From Janthinobacterium sp. 344 (GTDB lineage Bacteria; Pseudomonadota; Gammaproteobacteria; Burkholderiales; Burkholderiaceae_D), in NCBI RefSeq assembly GCF_900112025.1, contig NZ_FOKL01000001.1, forward strand, positions 422,762 to 486,761: a stretch of DNA of 64,000 bases. The letters run 5' to 3'. Shown here piece after piece: positions 33,400-41,654 of the stretch. The translations under genes were made by a program, and so were the position numbers. Below the pieces are notes generated by a model. That model was not told where the DNA came from, searched no databases, and saw only the letters and a list, made by a program, of their open reading frames with translations. Position 1 is the first letter of the stretch; each line of letters begins with the position of its first letter.

Positions 33400-35555
33400 A
33401 CGACGGCCTCGCCCAGGCGCAGGCGCTTGCCCTCGTCCAGCATCAGTTCGAACTCGGCCGCCGGCACGGCGGGGCTGAACAGATAGCCTTGCAGCTGGTC
33501 GCAGCCCAGCTCGCGCAAGAAACGCATCTGCTCGGCCGTTTCCACCCCTTCGGCAACGATTTCCTGGCGCAGCTGCTGTGCCATGGTGACGATGGCGCGG
33601 GCGATGGCGCAGTCGTTTTCCTCGAACGGCAGGCCGATGACGAAGGAGCGGTCGATTTTCAAGGTGCTGATGGGGAATTTTTTCAGGTAGGCCAGGCTGG
33701 AATAGCCGGTGCCGAAGTCGTCGAGCGCCAGCGCCAGGCCCATGGCCACCAGCTGGTTCATGATGTCGATGACCTTGTCGGCGCCCCGCATCAGCAGGCT
33801 TTCCGTGATTTCCAGCATGATCTGCTCGGGCCGCACGCCGTAGCGATCGAGCACGGCCGCGATACGCGCCGGCAACTGTTCATCGAACTGGCGCGCCGAC
33901 AGGTTGACGGCGATGGCCGGCATGTGCAGGCCGCGGTCTTCCCAGCTGCGGATCTGGCGGCACGCCTCGTCCAGCACCCAGGTGCCCAGCTCTAAAATCA
34001 AGCTGGTTTCCTCGGCGACGGGGATGAAGACGCCGGGCGAGACCATGCCGCGCATCGGATGCTTCCAGCGCAGCAAGGCTTCCGCGCCCACGATGCGTCC
34101 GCTGGCCAGGCTCACTTTCGGCTGGTAATGCAGTTCCAGTTCCTTGTCGCCCAGGGCCAGGCGCATTTCGCTTTCCAGGCGCAGATGTTCCTTGGCCCTG
34201 CGGTTCATGTCTTCGCGGTAAAACAGGAAGGTCGATTCAATCGTCTGCCCCGCCTTGGCCACGGCCACGTCGGCGAAGCGGAACAGGGCCGGCGCTTCCA
34301 GGCCGTCTTCCGGATACACGGTGATGCCGATGCTGGCGCCCACGTGCAGCGCATGCGTGTCGATATTGATCGGTGTTTCAAGCAGGTTGAGCAGCTTTTG
34401 CGCCACGTTGGCCGCGTGCTCGCGCTTCTCGATGTGCAACAGCGCCACGACGAACTTGCTGTTGTCGACCCGCGCCAGGATGTCCGCGTCGCGCAGGGCG
34501 CCACGGAACAGCTGGCCGATGGCGATCACCAGCTGGTCGCCCACTTCATGCCCCAGGGTATCGCTGATGGAACCGATGCGGCTGATGTCGATGACCATCA
34601 GCGCGCCATGCGTGCCCTGCCGCTTCGCTTCGGCCAGGCCCTGGTCCACCAGCTGGTTCAACAGGCAGCGGTTGGGCAAGCCCGTCAGGCTGTCGTAGTT
34701 GGCCATGCGCTGCATGCGCGCTTCCGCATCCTTGTGCACGGAGATATCGGAAAACAGGGAAAACACGTGGCTGATTTCGCCATACTCGTCGCGCACGACG
34801 CTGATGGTGACGTCTTGCGGGAACAGTTCGCCATTCTTGCGCTTGCCGATGATTTCGCCGCGCCAGGAACCGTGTCCGCGCATGGCGGCGCGCACCTTGG
34901 CGCGGAAATCGGGGTCGTGCACGCCCGAGCGCAACAGGTCGGGCGTGCGGCCGATGGCCTCGGCAGGCGAGTAGCCGGTGATGCGCGAAAACGAACTGTT
35001 GATGGAGACGATGCGCTCTTCCGCATCCGTGATCAGCACGGCTTGCTCGCTGTCTTCGATGATGCGCGCGTGCAATTTCACCTTGTCCATGTCGGACAGC
35101 GGTTCGCTCATGGCCGACAGGCGCACGGCCATGCCGCACCCTTTGCCAGCCTGGTCGTGGATCACGTGGCGGTGCATGCGCAGCCACGTCACCATGCCCG
35201 ACTTCTTGCGCCGGCGCACATCGGTGGCCACGTCGCCGGGCGCCGCGTGCAGCTCCAGCACGCTCGCCTCCGCGTCGTCCTCCGGATACAAAAACAGGAT
35301 GTGCTGGCCCAGCGCTTCCAGTTCGGAATAGCCGAACATCTGTTCGGCGCCATGGTTCCAGCCGATCAGGAAACCGTCATGGTCGATTTCCAGCAAGGCG
35401 TCGGCCGGCGCCACGCGCACCACGGGGCGGCTGGCGCCACGCAACCGCTCCAGCTCCTCCTGCAGCCGCGCCAGGGTGGCGGCCTGCTGCGGCCCCGCCT
35501 GCTCACTGGCTTCCTGGGACAGGCGCAGGCACAGCGCGACCTTCGCCTCAAGCAC
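33396..35555 (-). CDS. PAS-PAS-GGDEF(degenerate)-EAL c-di-GMP phosphodiesterase
   Basis: 719 residues from a GTG at 35555. Two PAS domains (about 45-150 and 165-290; IISVNSS-like INSSFSRITGYSPAEAIG, then KRKNGELFPQDVTISV) are followed by a GGDEF domain and an EAL domain. The GGDEF signature is replaced by DNSKF (ARVDNSKFVVAL), so cyclase activity is most unlikely. The EAL part keeps the catalytic residues: EALLRW, NLSARQF, EITESLL, DDFGTGYSSL, KIDRSFV and AEGVET. It should therefore hydrolyse c-di-GMP under PAS control, lowering c-di-GMP and favouring motility over biofilm. No membrane segment is visible. The start is the weakest part of this call. Confidence 0.93.
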   Translation of the reverse strand: MLEAKVALCLRLSQEASEQAGPQQAATLARLQEELERLRGASRPVVRVAPADALLEIDHDGFLIGWNHGAEQMFGYSELEALGQHILFLYPEDDAEASVLELHAAPGDVATDVRRRKKSGMVTWLRMHRHVIHDQAGKGCGMAVRLSAMSEPLSDMDKVKLHARIIEDSEQAVLITDAEERIVSINSSFSRITGYSPAEAIGRTPDLLRSGVHDPDFRAKVRAAMRGHGSWRGEIIGKRKNGELFPQDVTISVVRDEYGEISHVFSLFSDISVHKDAEARMQRMANYDSLTGLPNRCLLNQLVDQGLAEAKRQGTHGALMVIDISRIGSISDTLGHEVGDQLVIAIGQLFRGALRDADILARVDNSKFVVALLHIEKREHAANVAQKLLNLLETPINIDTHALHVGASIGITVYPEDGLEAPALFRFADVAVAKAGQTIESTFLFYREDMNRRAKEHLRLESEMRLALGDKELELHYQPKVSLASGRIVGAEALLRWKHPMRGMVSPGVFIPVAEETSLILELGTWVLDEACRQIRSWEDRGLHMPAIAVNLSARQFDEQLPARIAAVLDRYGVRPEQIMLEITESLLMRGADKVIDIMNQLVAMGLALALDDFGTGYSSLAYLKKFPISTLKIDRSFVIGLPFEENDCAIARAIVTMAQQLRQEIVAEGVETAEQMRFLRELGCDQLQGYLFSPAVPAAEFELMLDEGKRLRLGEAVV

Positions 35556-35689
35556 GGCAACCCCGCGCGGAAGGCAAGCCAGGGGAACATATCAGGGGCG
35601 CTGCGGTCTGTGTAATCATCAAAATCCCGCTATGGGGCATGGAGGTCGGGCCAAAAAAAAGATAACAATACTGTGAATATGGTAACTTA

Positions 35690-35715
35690 AAAATGTTGGC
35701 GTATGTCAACATTTT
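35690..35715. repeat. 9-bp inverted repeat between lysR and EAL genes
   Basis: AAAATGTTG (35690-35698) and CAACATTTT (35707-35715) pair perfectly across an 8-nt loop. On the minus strand the stem is followed by further T, so it could be a weak terminator of the lysR gene; as an AT-rich dyad it could equally be an operator for the downstream EAL gene. Confidence 0.5.
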
Positions 35716-35743
35716 GCAGGCACGGCGGAATGGCGTGGCGACG

Positions 35744-36679
35744 TCAGGCCGGCGGCCAGGCACGCCCCGGCAGATGCTGCGCCAGGCGGGCAAACACGTC
35801 CGCTTCGCGCATGCGCGCCAGCCACCAGCGCAATGCGGCGCCATCCTCGCCCACCCGCCAGGCCAGGTAAAACGTTTCCGACGGTTTCGGCTCTTCCACG
35901 GCCTTTTCCACCAGCACGCCGCGCGCGATGGCGGCGCGCGCGCACGGTCCCGGCAGGAAGCCGAAGCCCAGGCCCAGCACCTGGTAGTCGAACTTGACCT
36001 GCATGCTCGGCACCGTCAGCGCATCCTGTCCCAGCAGCAAACCCACCGTGCGCGGCGCCATCTGGCGCGCCGAATCGGCCACCACCACGGCCCGGTGCCG
36101 CTGCAAATCGCCACGCGACAGCGGTCCCGGCAACTGCGCCAGCGGATGCGTGGGCGCGACAGTAAACACGAAGTCGAGCATGCCGATCGGCTGCGCAATA
36201 TAGCCGCCGCCGGCCGGCCCGTCGCCGGGCGCGCCCACCAGCAGGTCGACGCGCCGGTCCAGCAGCGCCTCCCAGGTGCCCGACAAGGCATCTTGCGCCA
36301 GGCGCAGGCGCGTCTGCTGCGCCACGTCGTAAAAGGCGCGCACGTCATCGGCCAGGGCGACGGCGGAAAACATGGAATCGAGGCCGATCGCCAGTTCCGT
36401 TTCCCAGCCCGAGGCCACCCGGCGCACGCGGTGCTCGAGGTCCTGCGCCGCCTTCAGCAGATAGCGCCCCTCTTTCAGCAATTCCTGGCCGGCCGCCGTC
36501 AGCACGACTTTCGGGCCGTTGCGCTGGAACACCTGCACGCCCAGGTCGTCCTCCAGCTTGGCCACCGTATAGGAAATGGTCGAGGGAACTTTATGCAGCT
36601 CCTTGCCGGCCGACGAGAACGATCCCCGGCGGTCGATGGCGTCGACGATTTGCAGCGCTTCCAGGCTCAGTCTTAACAT
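35744..36679 (-). CDS. LysR family transcriptional regulator (pirin-linked)
   Basis: 311 residues from the ATG at 36679. HTH at residues 1-60: LSLEALQIVDAIDRRGSFSS, then VPSTISYTVAKLEDDLGVQVF. The effector domain follows (ETELAIGLDSMFSAVALADD, DLLVGAPGDGP). The sequence resembles the AllS/DhcR-like group often found divergent from pirin genes in proteobacteria, and that is the arrangement here (167-bp gap). It probably controls the pirin gene. No strong ribosome site precedes the ATG. Confidence 0.9.
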   Translation of the reverse strand: MLRLSLEALQIVDAIDRRGSFSSAGKELHKVPSTISYTVAKLEDDLGVQVFQRNGPKVVLTAAGQELLKEGRYLLKAAQDLEHRVRRVASGWETELAIGLDSMFSAVALADDVRAFYDVAQQTRLRLAQDALSGTWEALLDRRVDLLVGAPGDGPAGGGYIAQPIGMLDFVFTVAPTHPLAQLPGPLSRGDLQRHRAVVVADSARQMAPRTVGLLLGQDALTVPSMQVKFDYQVLGLGFGFLPGPCARAAIARGVLVEKAVEEPKPSETFYLAWRVGEDGAALRWWLARMREADVFARLAQHLPGRAWPPA

Positions 36680-36846
36680 TCGATTTTTTCGATCATAGGT
36701 CGCAAGATTTTCCGTTTTTCTTTCTCTTCTGAGGCGCCTATACTTTGTCCATCGTACAGCGCAGGGCAGAAGAGAAGCCAAGGCATAGTGCCAGGCAACG
36801 GCCCTTCGAAATTATCGCACATTCACTGAGAGAAACGGAGTCCACC

Positions 36847-37548
36847 ATGTTACAGATTCGTCATAGCGAAGAACGCGGCGCCGCCAACCACGGCTGGCTC
36901 AATTCCCACCACAGCTTTTCCTTCGGCAGCTACCACGATGCCAATCACATGGGTTTTGGCCCCTTGCTGGTGATCAATGAAGACAGGGTCACGCCAGGCC
37001 AGGGTTTCGGCACGCACGGCCACCGCGACATGGAAATCATTTCGTATGTGCTCGACGGCGCGCTCGAGCACAAGGACAGCATGGGCACCGGTTCCGTGCT
37101 GCACTACGGCGATGTGCAGCGCATGAGCGCCGGCAGCGGCGTGCGCCACAGCGAGTTCAACCATTCAAACACGGAGGGCTTGCACTTCCTGCAGATCTGG
37201 ATCCAGCCGAACGTGACGGGCATTGCCCCCAGCTATGAAGAGAAACATTTCTCGCCGGACAGCAAACGGGGCAAGCTGCGCCTGATCGCCTCGTCCGACG
37301 GCCGCCAGGGTTCCGTGCTGATCCACCAGGACGCGGCCATCTACGCCAGCATCCTGCAGGAAGGCGAGCAGGCTGAACATGCGCTGGAGCAAGGCCGCAT
37401 CGCTTATGTGCACCTGATCCGCGGCAGCCTGGTGGTGAACGGCACGCCCTTGAAAGCGGGCGATGCGCTGAAATTGACGGCGGAGGCCGCAGTCACGCTG
37501 ACGCAGGCGGAAGACGCGGAAGTGCTGGTCTTCGACCTGCCACGATAA
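36847..37548 (+). CDS. Pirin family protein, YhhW-like quercetin 2,3-dioxygenase
   Basis: 233 residues, with GGAG six bases before the ATG. Bicupin pirin fold; the metal ligands His57, His59, His101 and Glu103 fall at exactly the positions reported for E. coli YhhW (GTHGHRDME and SGVRHSEFNHS). YhhW shows quercetinase activity in vitro; the physiological role is often redox or electrophile sensing. It is divergent from a LysR gene, so probably induced by a small aromatic or oxidative signal. TATACT at 36739-36744 could be its -10 box; the matching -35 is poor, which would fit an activator-dependent promoter. Confidence 0.92.
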   Translation: MLQIRHSEERGAANHGWLNSHHSFSFGSYHDANHMGFGPLLVINEDRVTPGQGFGTHGHRDMEIISYVLDGALEHKDSMGTGSVLHYGDVQRMSAGSGVRHSEFNHSNTEGLHFLQIWIQPNVTGIAPSYEEKHFSPDSKRGKLRLIASSDGRQGSVLIHQDAAIYASILQEGEQAEHALEQGRIAYVHLIRGSLVVNGTPLKAGDALKLTAEAAVTLTQAEDAEVLVFDLPR

Positions 37549-37602
37549 GGGGCGTAAGGGGCGCTGGCCCGAGCCTTGCGCCGCTTGCCGTTGCCGGCCA
37601 AT

Positions 37603-37639
37603 GGGGCTTTTGCAAGGCCGCCCGTCTTGCAAAAGCCCC
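37603..37639. terminator. 14-bp perfect hairpin after the pirin gene
   Basis: GGGGCTTTTGCAAG (37603-37616) and CTTGCAAAAGCCCC (37626-37639) pair perfectly across a 9-nt loop, 55 bp after the pirin stop. No U-tract follows on either strand, so intrinsic termination is uncertain; the A/T runs lie inside the stem. Confidence 0.5.
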
Positions 37640-37719
37640 GTCCGGCCGCATCTGGAGGAAGTTCACCAGGCATTCCAGCCTGCAAATATCAGCCAGGGGA
37701 AATCGATAGCCCTGCTTTT

Positions 37720-37728
37720 TGGTATGAT
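37720..37728 (+). promoter_or_regulatory. Extended -10 promoter of ribA
   Basis: TGGTATGAT is an extended -10 element (TG-n-TATGAT, 5 of 6 in the hexamer) 60 bp before the ribA start. No good -35 is seen, as is common for extended -10 promoters. Transcription would start near 37735, at the 5' edge of the leader hairpin. Confidence 0.5.
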
Positions 37729-37733
37729 GACAG

Positions 37734-37774
37734 GGCGCGCCGGCACCGGAGTGGTCAGGCGCGCCTTTATTTTT
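37734..37774 (+). promoter_or_regulatory. ribA leader hairpin followed by U-tract
   Basis: GGCGCGCC (37734-37741) and a second GGCGCGCC (37758-37765) pair across 16 nt and are followed by TTTATTTTT, then the ribA start at 37788. It has the form of an intrinsic terminator, yet lies between the putative promoter and the gene, so it may be an attenuator or a translation-controlling stem. It is not an FMN riboswitch. Confidence 0.55.
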
Positions 37775-37787
37775 GACAATTACCTAT

Positions 37788-38453
37788 ATGAGCACAACCA
37801 TGCAAAGCGGCGCAGACCTCCTGGCGACAGGCGAATTGGATTACACGACTTCTTGCGCACTGCCGACGCCGTGGGCCCAGTTCACGCTGCACGCCTTTGT
37901 CGAGCACGCCACGGGCAAGGAACACCTGGCCATGGTGCTGGGCGATATCGGCGACGGCGAACCGGTGCTGGCGCGCGTGCATTCCGAGTGCCTGACGGGC
38001 GATGTGCTGTTCTCGCAGCGCTGCGATTGCGGCGCCCAGCTCGAAGGCGCCTTGAAGCGCATCGCCGAGGAAGGCCGCGGCATTTTGCTGTACCTGCGCC
38101 AGGAGGGCCGCGGCATTGGCCTGATCAACAAGATCCGCGCCTATCGCCTGCAGGAAGCGGGCGCCGACACGGTGCAAGCCAACGAGCAGCTGGGCTTCAA
38201 GGCCGATGCGCGCAACTACACCCTGTGCAAACCGATGTTTGCGCAATTCGGCGTGCACAGCCTGCGCCTGATGACGAATAATCCGCGCAAGATCGCCGCC
38301 ATGGAAGCGCTGGGCATCGCCGTGGCCGAACGGGTGCCGCTGCTGGTCAACCGCAACGCCTTCAACCAGCACTATCTGAATACCAAGCAAAGCAAGCTGG
38401 GCCACATGATGACGCCCGTGACGGCGCCGGCGCTGGAAGACGGCGCCCTGTAG
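37788..38453 (+). CDS. ribA: GTP cyclohydrolase II
   Basis: 221 residues from the ATG at 37788; a TTG 5 codons upstream and an ATG 4 codons downstream are also in frame, none with a clear ribosome site. It converts GTP to the first pyrimidine intermediate of riboflavin synthesis, with release of formate and pyrophosphate. The zinc cysteines are Cys68, Cys79 and Cys81 ([14 protein letters not shown]), with the same spacing as in E. coli RibA. GTP-binding RQEGRGIGL is at 104-112. It is the stand-alone form, not fused to RibB. No other rib gene is nearby. Confidence 0.96.
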   Translation: MSTTMQSGADLLATGELDYTTSCALPTPWAQFTLHAFVEHATGKEHLAMVLGDIGDGEPVLARVHSECLTGDVLFSQRCDCGAQLEGALKRIAEEGRGILLYLRQEGRGIGLINKIRAYRLQEAGADTVQANEQLGFKADARNYTLCKPMFAQFGVHSLRLMTNNPRKIAAMEALGIAVAERVPLLVNRNAFNQHYLNTKQSKLGHMMTPVTAPALEDGAL

Positions 38454-38516
38454 ACACCCCGGGCTGGCGCGCCGTCGCGCGCCCCCGCTGCGCTCCTGCT
38501 CACGCACAAAGGATGC

Positions 38517-39908
38517 ATGAAATTATCTAATCTCGCCTTCCTGCTGGCCAGCCTGTGCGCTGCGGCAGGCGCGCACGCGGCCCCGGCGACTGCCCCGGCC
38601 CCGGCCACCAGCGCTTCGACGCCTCCCGCCAAGCCACCGCCAGCCACCGCCGCGCCCGCCGCCACCGAACATGCGGCCCTGCCGCCACCGTCGTCGGCCG
38701 CGCAAAAGCTGTACACGGCGGCACGCGCCGACATCCTGCAAGTGCGCGTGCTGCTGAAAAATGGCCGCACGCAGTCATCGGTCGGCTCGGGCTTCCTGAT
38801 CGGCACGGGCGACCTGGTCGTCAGCAACTACCACGTGGTGTCGCAATTCGCGCTCGACCCCGATACCTACGTGGGCGAATGGGTCGATACCAGCGGCCAG
38901 CGCGGCAATGTGGAGTTGCTGGCCGTCGACGTGCTGCACGACCTGGCCGTGCTGCGCGTGAGCCGCCACGGCACGGGCTTTTTCAAGATGCCGGCCCAGC
39001 TGGCACCCCTGACCCAGGGTCAATACCTGTATTCCATGGGCAACCCGCTGGACCTGGGTTTCGCCATTTCGGAAGGCTCCTATAACGGTATCGTCACGCG
39101 CAGCTTCTATGACCAGCTGATGTTTACGGGACCGATCAATTCCGGCATGAGCGGCGGCCCCAGCGTGACCGCGAATGGCGACGTCGCCGGCGTGAATGTC
39201 TCGAAGCGCCTCGATGGCGAACTGGTCAGCTTCCTCGTGCCGGCCCGCTACGCACAACAGCTGCTCGACAAGGTGGCGCAACAGGGCAAGCCGCCGAAGG
39301 ATTTCAAGCCGGTCGTCACGGCGCAGCTGCTGGCGCACCAGGAAGTCATGGTGGCCCGGCTGCTCGATACGCCCCTGAACCTGAAAGCCATGGGCCCCTA
39401 CCGCGTGCCCGTGCGCGAATCGGACCAGATGCGCTGCTGGGGCCGCTCCAATGTGAAGTCCGACAAACCGTACACGATCGACAACACCAGTTGCGCCATG
39501 GAATCGGCCATCTTCATTTCCGGCGCCCTGCAGACGGGGCAAGTGTCGATGCGCCACGAATTTCTGCGCAGCAGTGAACTGGGCGCCCTGCGCTTTTCCG
39601 AACTGGCCAGCGCCTCGTTCAAGAATGAAAACTTCGGCAGCTACAAGAGCGTGAACTTGACGGGTCCCCATTGCATCGAACAGTTCGTCAAGAACAAGAC
39701 CCTGCCTTTGCGCGCCGTCATGTGCGTGCGCGCCTACCGCAAGTTTACCGGCCTGTACGACTTTGCCCTGCTGGCCGCCAGCACCGATGAGCCACTGATG
39801 AATCTGCAAAGCCGCATCGACGCGCGCGGCGTTTCCTACGCCAACGGCATGCGCGTCACGCGCACCTTCCTCGAAGCGCTGTCGCGGGAAAGCGGCAAAA
39901 AACCATGA
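38517..39908 (+). CDS. Secreted trypsin-like serine protease (S1C type, no PDZ)
   Basis: 463 residues with AAAGGA close before the ATG. Signal peptide to about AGAHA, then an Ala/Pro/Thr-rich linker (22-60). The chymotrypsin-fold protease has a complete triad: His106 in SNYHVVS, Asp142 in HDLAVLRV and Ser212 in NSGMSGGP, as in DegP-like enzymes. No PDZ domain follows. Instead there is a roughly 200-residue C-terminal region with four to five cysteines (DQMRCWGRS, NTSCAMES, GPHCIEQF, AVMCVRAY) that could form disulfides; I do not recognise it. The stop overlaps the start of the FHA-domain gene (ATGA), so the two are made together. Likely periplasmic. Confidence 0.88.
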   Translation: MKLSNLAFLLASLCAAAGAHAAPATAPAPATSASTPPAKPPPATAAPAATEHAALPPPSSAAQKLYTAARADILQVRVLLKNGRTQSSVGSGFLIGTGDLVVSNYHVVSQFALDPDTYVGEWVDTSGQRGNVELLAVDVLHDLAVLRVSRHGTGFFKMPAQLAPLTQGQYLYSMGNPLDLGFAISEGSYNGIVTRSFYDQLMFTGPINSGMSGGPSVTANGDVAGVNVSKRLDGELVSFLVPARYAQQLLDKVAQQGKPPKDFKPVVTAQLLAHQEVMVARLLDTPLNLKAMGPYRVPVRESDQMRCWGRSNVKSDKPYTIDNTSCAMESAIFISGALQTGQVSMRHEFLRSSELGALRFSELASASFKNENFGSYKSVNLTGPHCIEQFVKNKTLPLRAVMCVRAYRKFTGLYDFALLAASTDEPLMNLQSRIDARGVSYANGMRVTRTFLEALSRESGKKP

Positions 39909-40891
39909 GCGCGCCCTACTATATCGAGATCCTGGCCGAGAATGGCGAAGTGCGGCAGCGGCAGCGCATGGCCTCTTTGCCGATCCGCATCGGCCGCGGC
40001 TATGACAATGACTTCATCCTCGACGACGCGCACACGGCCGCCGCGCACGCCATCGTCGAGGAGGACGGGGCCGGCGGCCTGCTGCTGCGCGACCTGGGCA
40101 GCCACAACGGCGTGATCCACCGTGGCAAGCGGCAACTGCAGGTGGCCTTGACGGGCGACAGCGTCGTGCGCCTGGGCCACACCCGCCTGCGCGTGCGCGC
40201 CAGCAACCACCCGGTGGCGCCCGAACTGAGCGACACCACCATGCATAACTGGGAGGGTTTGCGCCCCGCCGTGGCGGGCCTGGCCATGATCGGCCTCTCG
40301 GCCGCCTTCAGCAACTGGCTGGGCGACGCGGAAGCGTTCGACCCGATATCCTATCTGATGATCATCGCGTATGCGCTCGGTGGCGGCCTCATCTGGGCGT
40401 CGATCTGGGCCGTGGCGAACCGCCTGTTCGGCCAGACGGCGCGTTTCGGCCGCCACCTGTTCATCATCGGCTGCGGCTTGCTGGCCATGGAAGTGTGGGA
40501 ACTGGGCAGCAGCGTGCTGGCGTACGCGCTGTCGCTGGAAGCGCTGACGCGCTATGGACGGCATATGTTCATCGCCATCGTCTGTGTCATGATCTACTAC
40601 CACCTGTGCACGATCAAGCCGCAGCATCCGCGCCGCTTCGCCCTCGTTGCCGTGGTGCTGGCCATCATCGGCTCGAGCCTGATTTTGCTGAGCAATCTGC
40701 AGATCAGCGGCCGCCTGGCGGACGAACCCTACATGTCTGTGCTCTACCCGCCCGCACTGCGCCTGAGCCCGGACCATGCGACGGACGCCTTCTTCCGCGA
40801 TGCGGCCAGCCTGCGGCAAGGCGTCGATGCCGAACGGGGCAAGGCGGCCAAGGGCGACGCGGACGACGACGACAGCGACAGCGCCGAGTAA
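39905..40891 (+). CDS. FHA-domain membrane protein coupled to protease
   Basis: 328 residues. An N-terminal FHA domain (about 5-100) has PIRIGRGYDND and LRDLGSHNGV, so Arg31 and Asn68 are kept. However, the conserved Ser-Arg before His48 is Ala45-Ala46, so phosphothreonine binding may be weak or lost. Five hydrophobic segments follow between about 120 and 275, then an acidic Asp-rich tail (DADDDDSDSAE). The FHA part should be cytoplasmic. The ATG overlaps the protease stop, and a strong terminator ends the unit. No Ser/Thr kinase or phosphatase adjoins it. Function unknown; a membrane partner or regulator of the protease is the natural guess. Confidence 0.85.
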   Translation: MSAPYYIEILAENGEVRQRQRMASLPIRIGRGYDNDFILDDAHTAAAHAIVEEDGAGGLLLRDLGSHNGVIHRGKRQLQVALTGDSVVRLGHTRLRVRASNHPVAPELSDTTMHNWEGLRPAVAGLAMIGLSAAFSNWLGDAEAFDPISYLMIIAYALGGGLIWASIWAVANRLFGQTARFGRHLFIIGCGLLAMEVWELGSSVLAYALSLEALTRYGRHMFIAIVCVMIYYHLCTIKPQHPRRFALVAVVLAIIGSSLILLSNLQISGRLADEPYMSVLYPPALRLSPDHATDAFFRDAASLRQGVDAERGKAAKGDADDDDSDSAE

Positions 40892-40909
40892 GTTCAACGC
40901 AATCCATGC

Positions 40910-40948
40910 AAAAAGCCCGCCGCGTCCTTGCAGACCGGCGGGCTTTTT
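40910..40948. terminator. Bidirectional intrinsic terminator
   Basis: AAAAAGCCCGCC (40910-40921) and GGCGGGCTTTTT (40937-40948) form a perfect 12-bp stem with A and T tails on the two sides. It ends the protease/FHA unit on the plus strand and the PEP-CTERM gene on the minus strand. Confidence 0.9.
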
Positions 40949-40997
40949 CACGTGCGCCCTCCGGCGCGCGGTCAGCGCTGAAAAGCGCGCTGAAGAC

Positions 40998-41654
40998 TCA
41001 GAACTTGGCTTCCTGCTTGCGGCGCGCCGTAAAGCCCAGCAAGCCCAGGCCGATCAGCAGCATGGCGTAGGTGGTCGGTTCCGGCACGGCCGAGATCAAG
41101 CCGTCATTCGCGCCGAAGCTGGCGAAATTGTTGTTGCCGGCCTTGAATTGCACCTGCTGGCCGCCATCGCAGCAACCTTCCAGGCCATAGATGCTCAGGG
41201 TATGGTTGCCGGCCGACAGGGCGCTCGAACCGCTGAGGAACTGGCTGGCATTGTTGTAGTTGCCCGCCCACCACATGTCGTTGCTCTTGACGTCCAGCGC
41301 CACGCCATCGAGGAACAGGGCGCCGCCCTTGCCGAAGTCGACGCCGCTGCGGAAGCTCCAGGCGCCCGCATCGGCCGCGCTGACGCCAAAGTTGATGACG
41401 GATTTGAAGGCGATGTTCGAGCCGCTGCCGAACAGGCCGCTGTTGCTGACGTTGTCATAGCTGGCGATGCTGGTCGAACCATAGCCGGCGCCTGGCGTGG
41501 CCACGGCGGCGTTCACCACGGACTGGTAGTTGGCGGCCGAGGTTTGCGCGGCGGCGGCCGAGTAGCCGGTGGACAGGGTGATGGTGCTGGCGTTTGCGTG
41601 GGCAAACACACCGACGGCGATCAGGGACAAGGCAATTTTAGGCAAGTTTTTCAT
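40998..41654 (-). CDS. CCXG-type PEP-CTERM sorting protein
   Basis: 218 residues from the ATG at 41654. Signal peptide MKNLPKIALSLIAVGVFAHA. The C-terminus is a PEP-CTERM signal: VPEPTTYAMLL (PEP at 191-193), a hydrophobic helix LIGLGLLGF and a basic end ARRKQEAKF. Exosortase cuts such signals in exopolysaccharide-producing Gram-negatives and sends the protein to the surface. The body is Ser/Asn/Gly-rich with a Cys161-Cys162-Asp-Gly motif, the mark of the CCXG group. No exosortase gene is in the window, so sorting depends on a distant locus. It is the only gene between a terminator and a 523-bp non-coding region. Confidence 0.93.
   Translation of the reverse strand: MKNLPKIALSLIAVGVFAHANASTITLSTGYSAAAAQTSAANYQSVVNAAVATPGAGYGSTSIASYDNVSNSGLFGSGSNIAFKSVINFGVSAADAGAWSFRSGVDFGKGGALFLDGVALDVKSNDMWWAGNYNNASQFLSGSSALSAGNHTLSIYGLEGCCDGGQQVQFKAGNNNFASFGANDGLISAVPEPTTYAMLLIGLGLLGFTARRKQEAKF

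Noticed and set aside
37549-37787. FMN riboswitch before ribA
   Set aside because: The conserved RFN elements are absent and the leader is too short; only a simple hairpin with U-tract is present.
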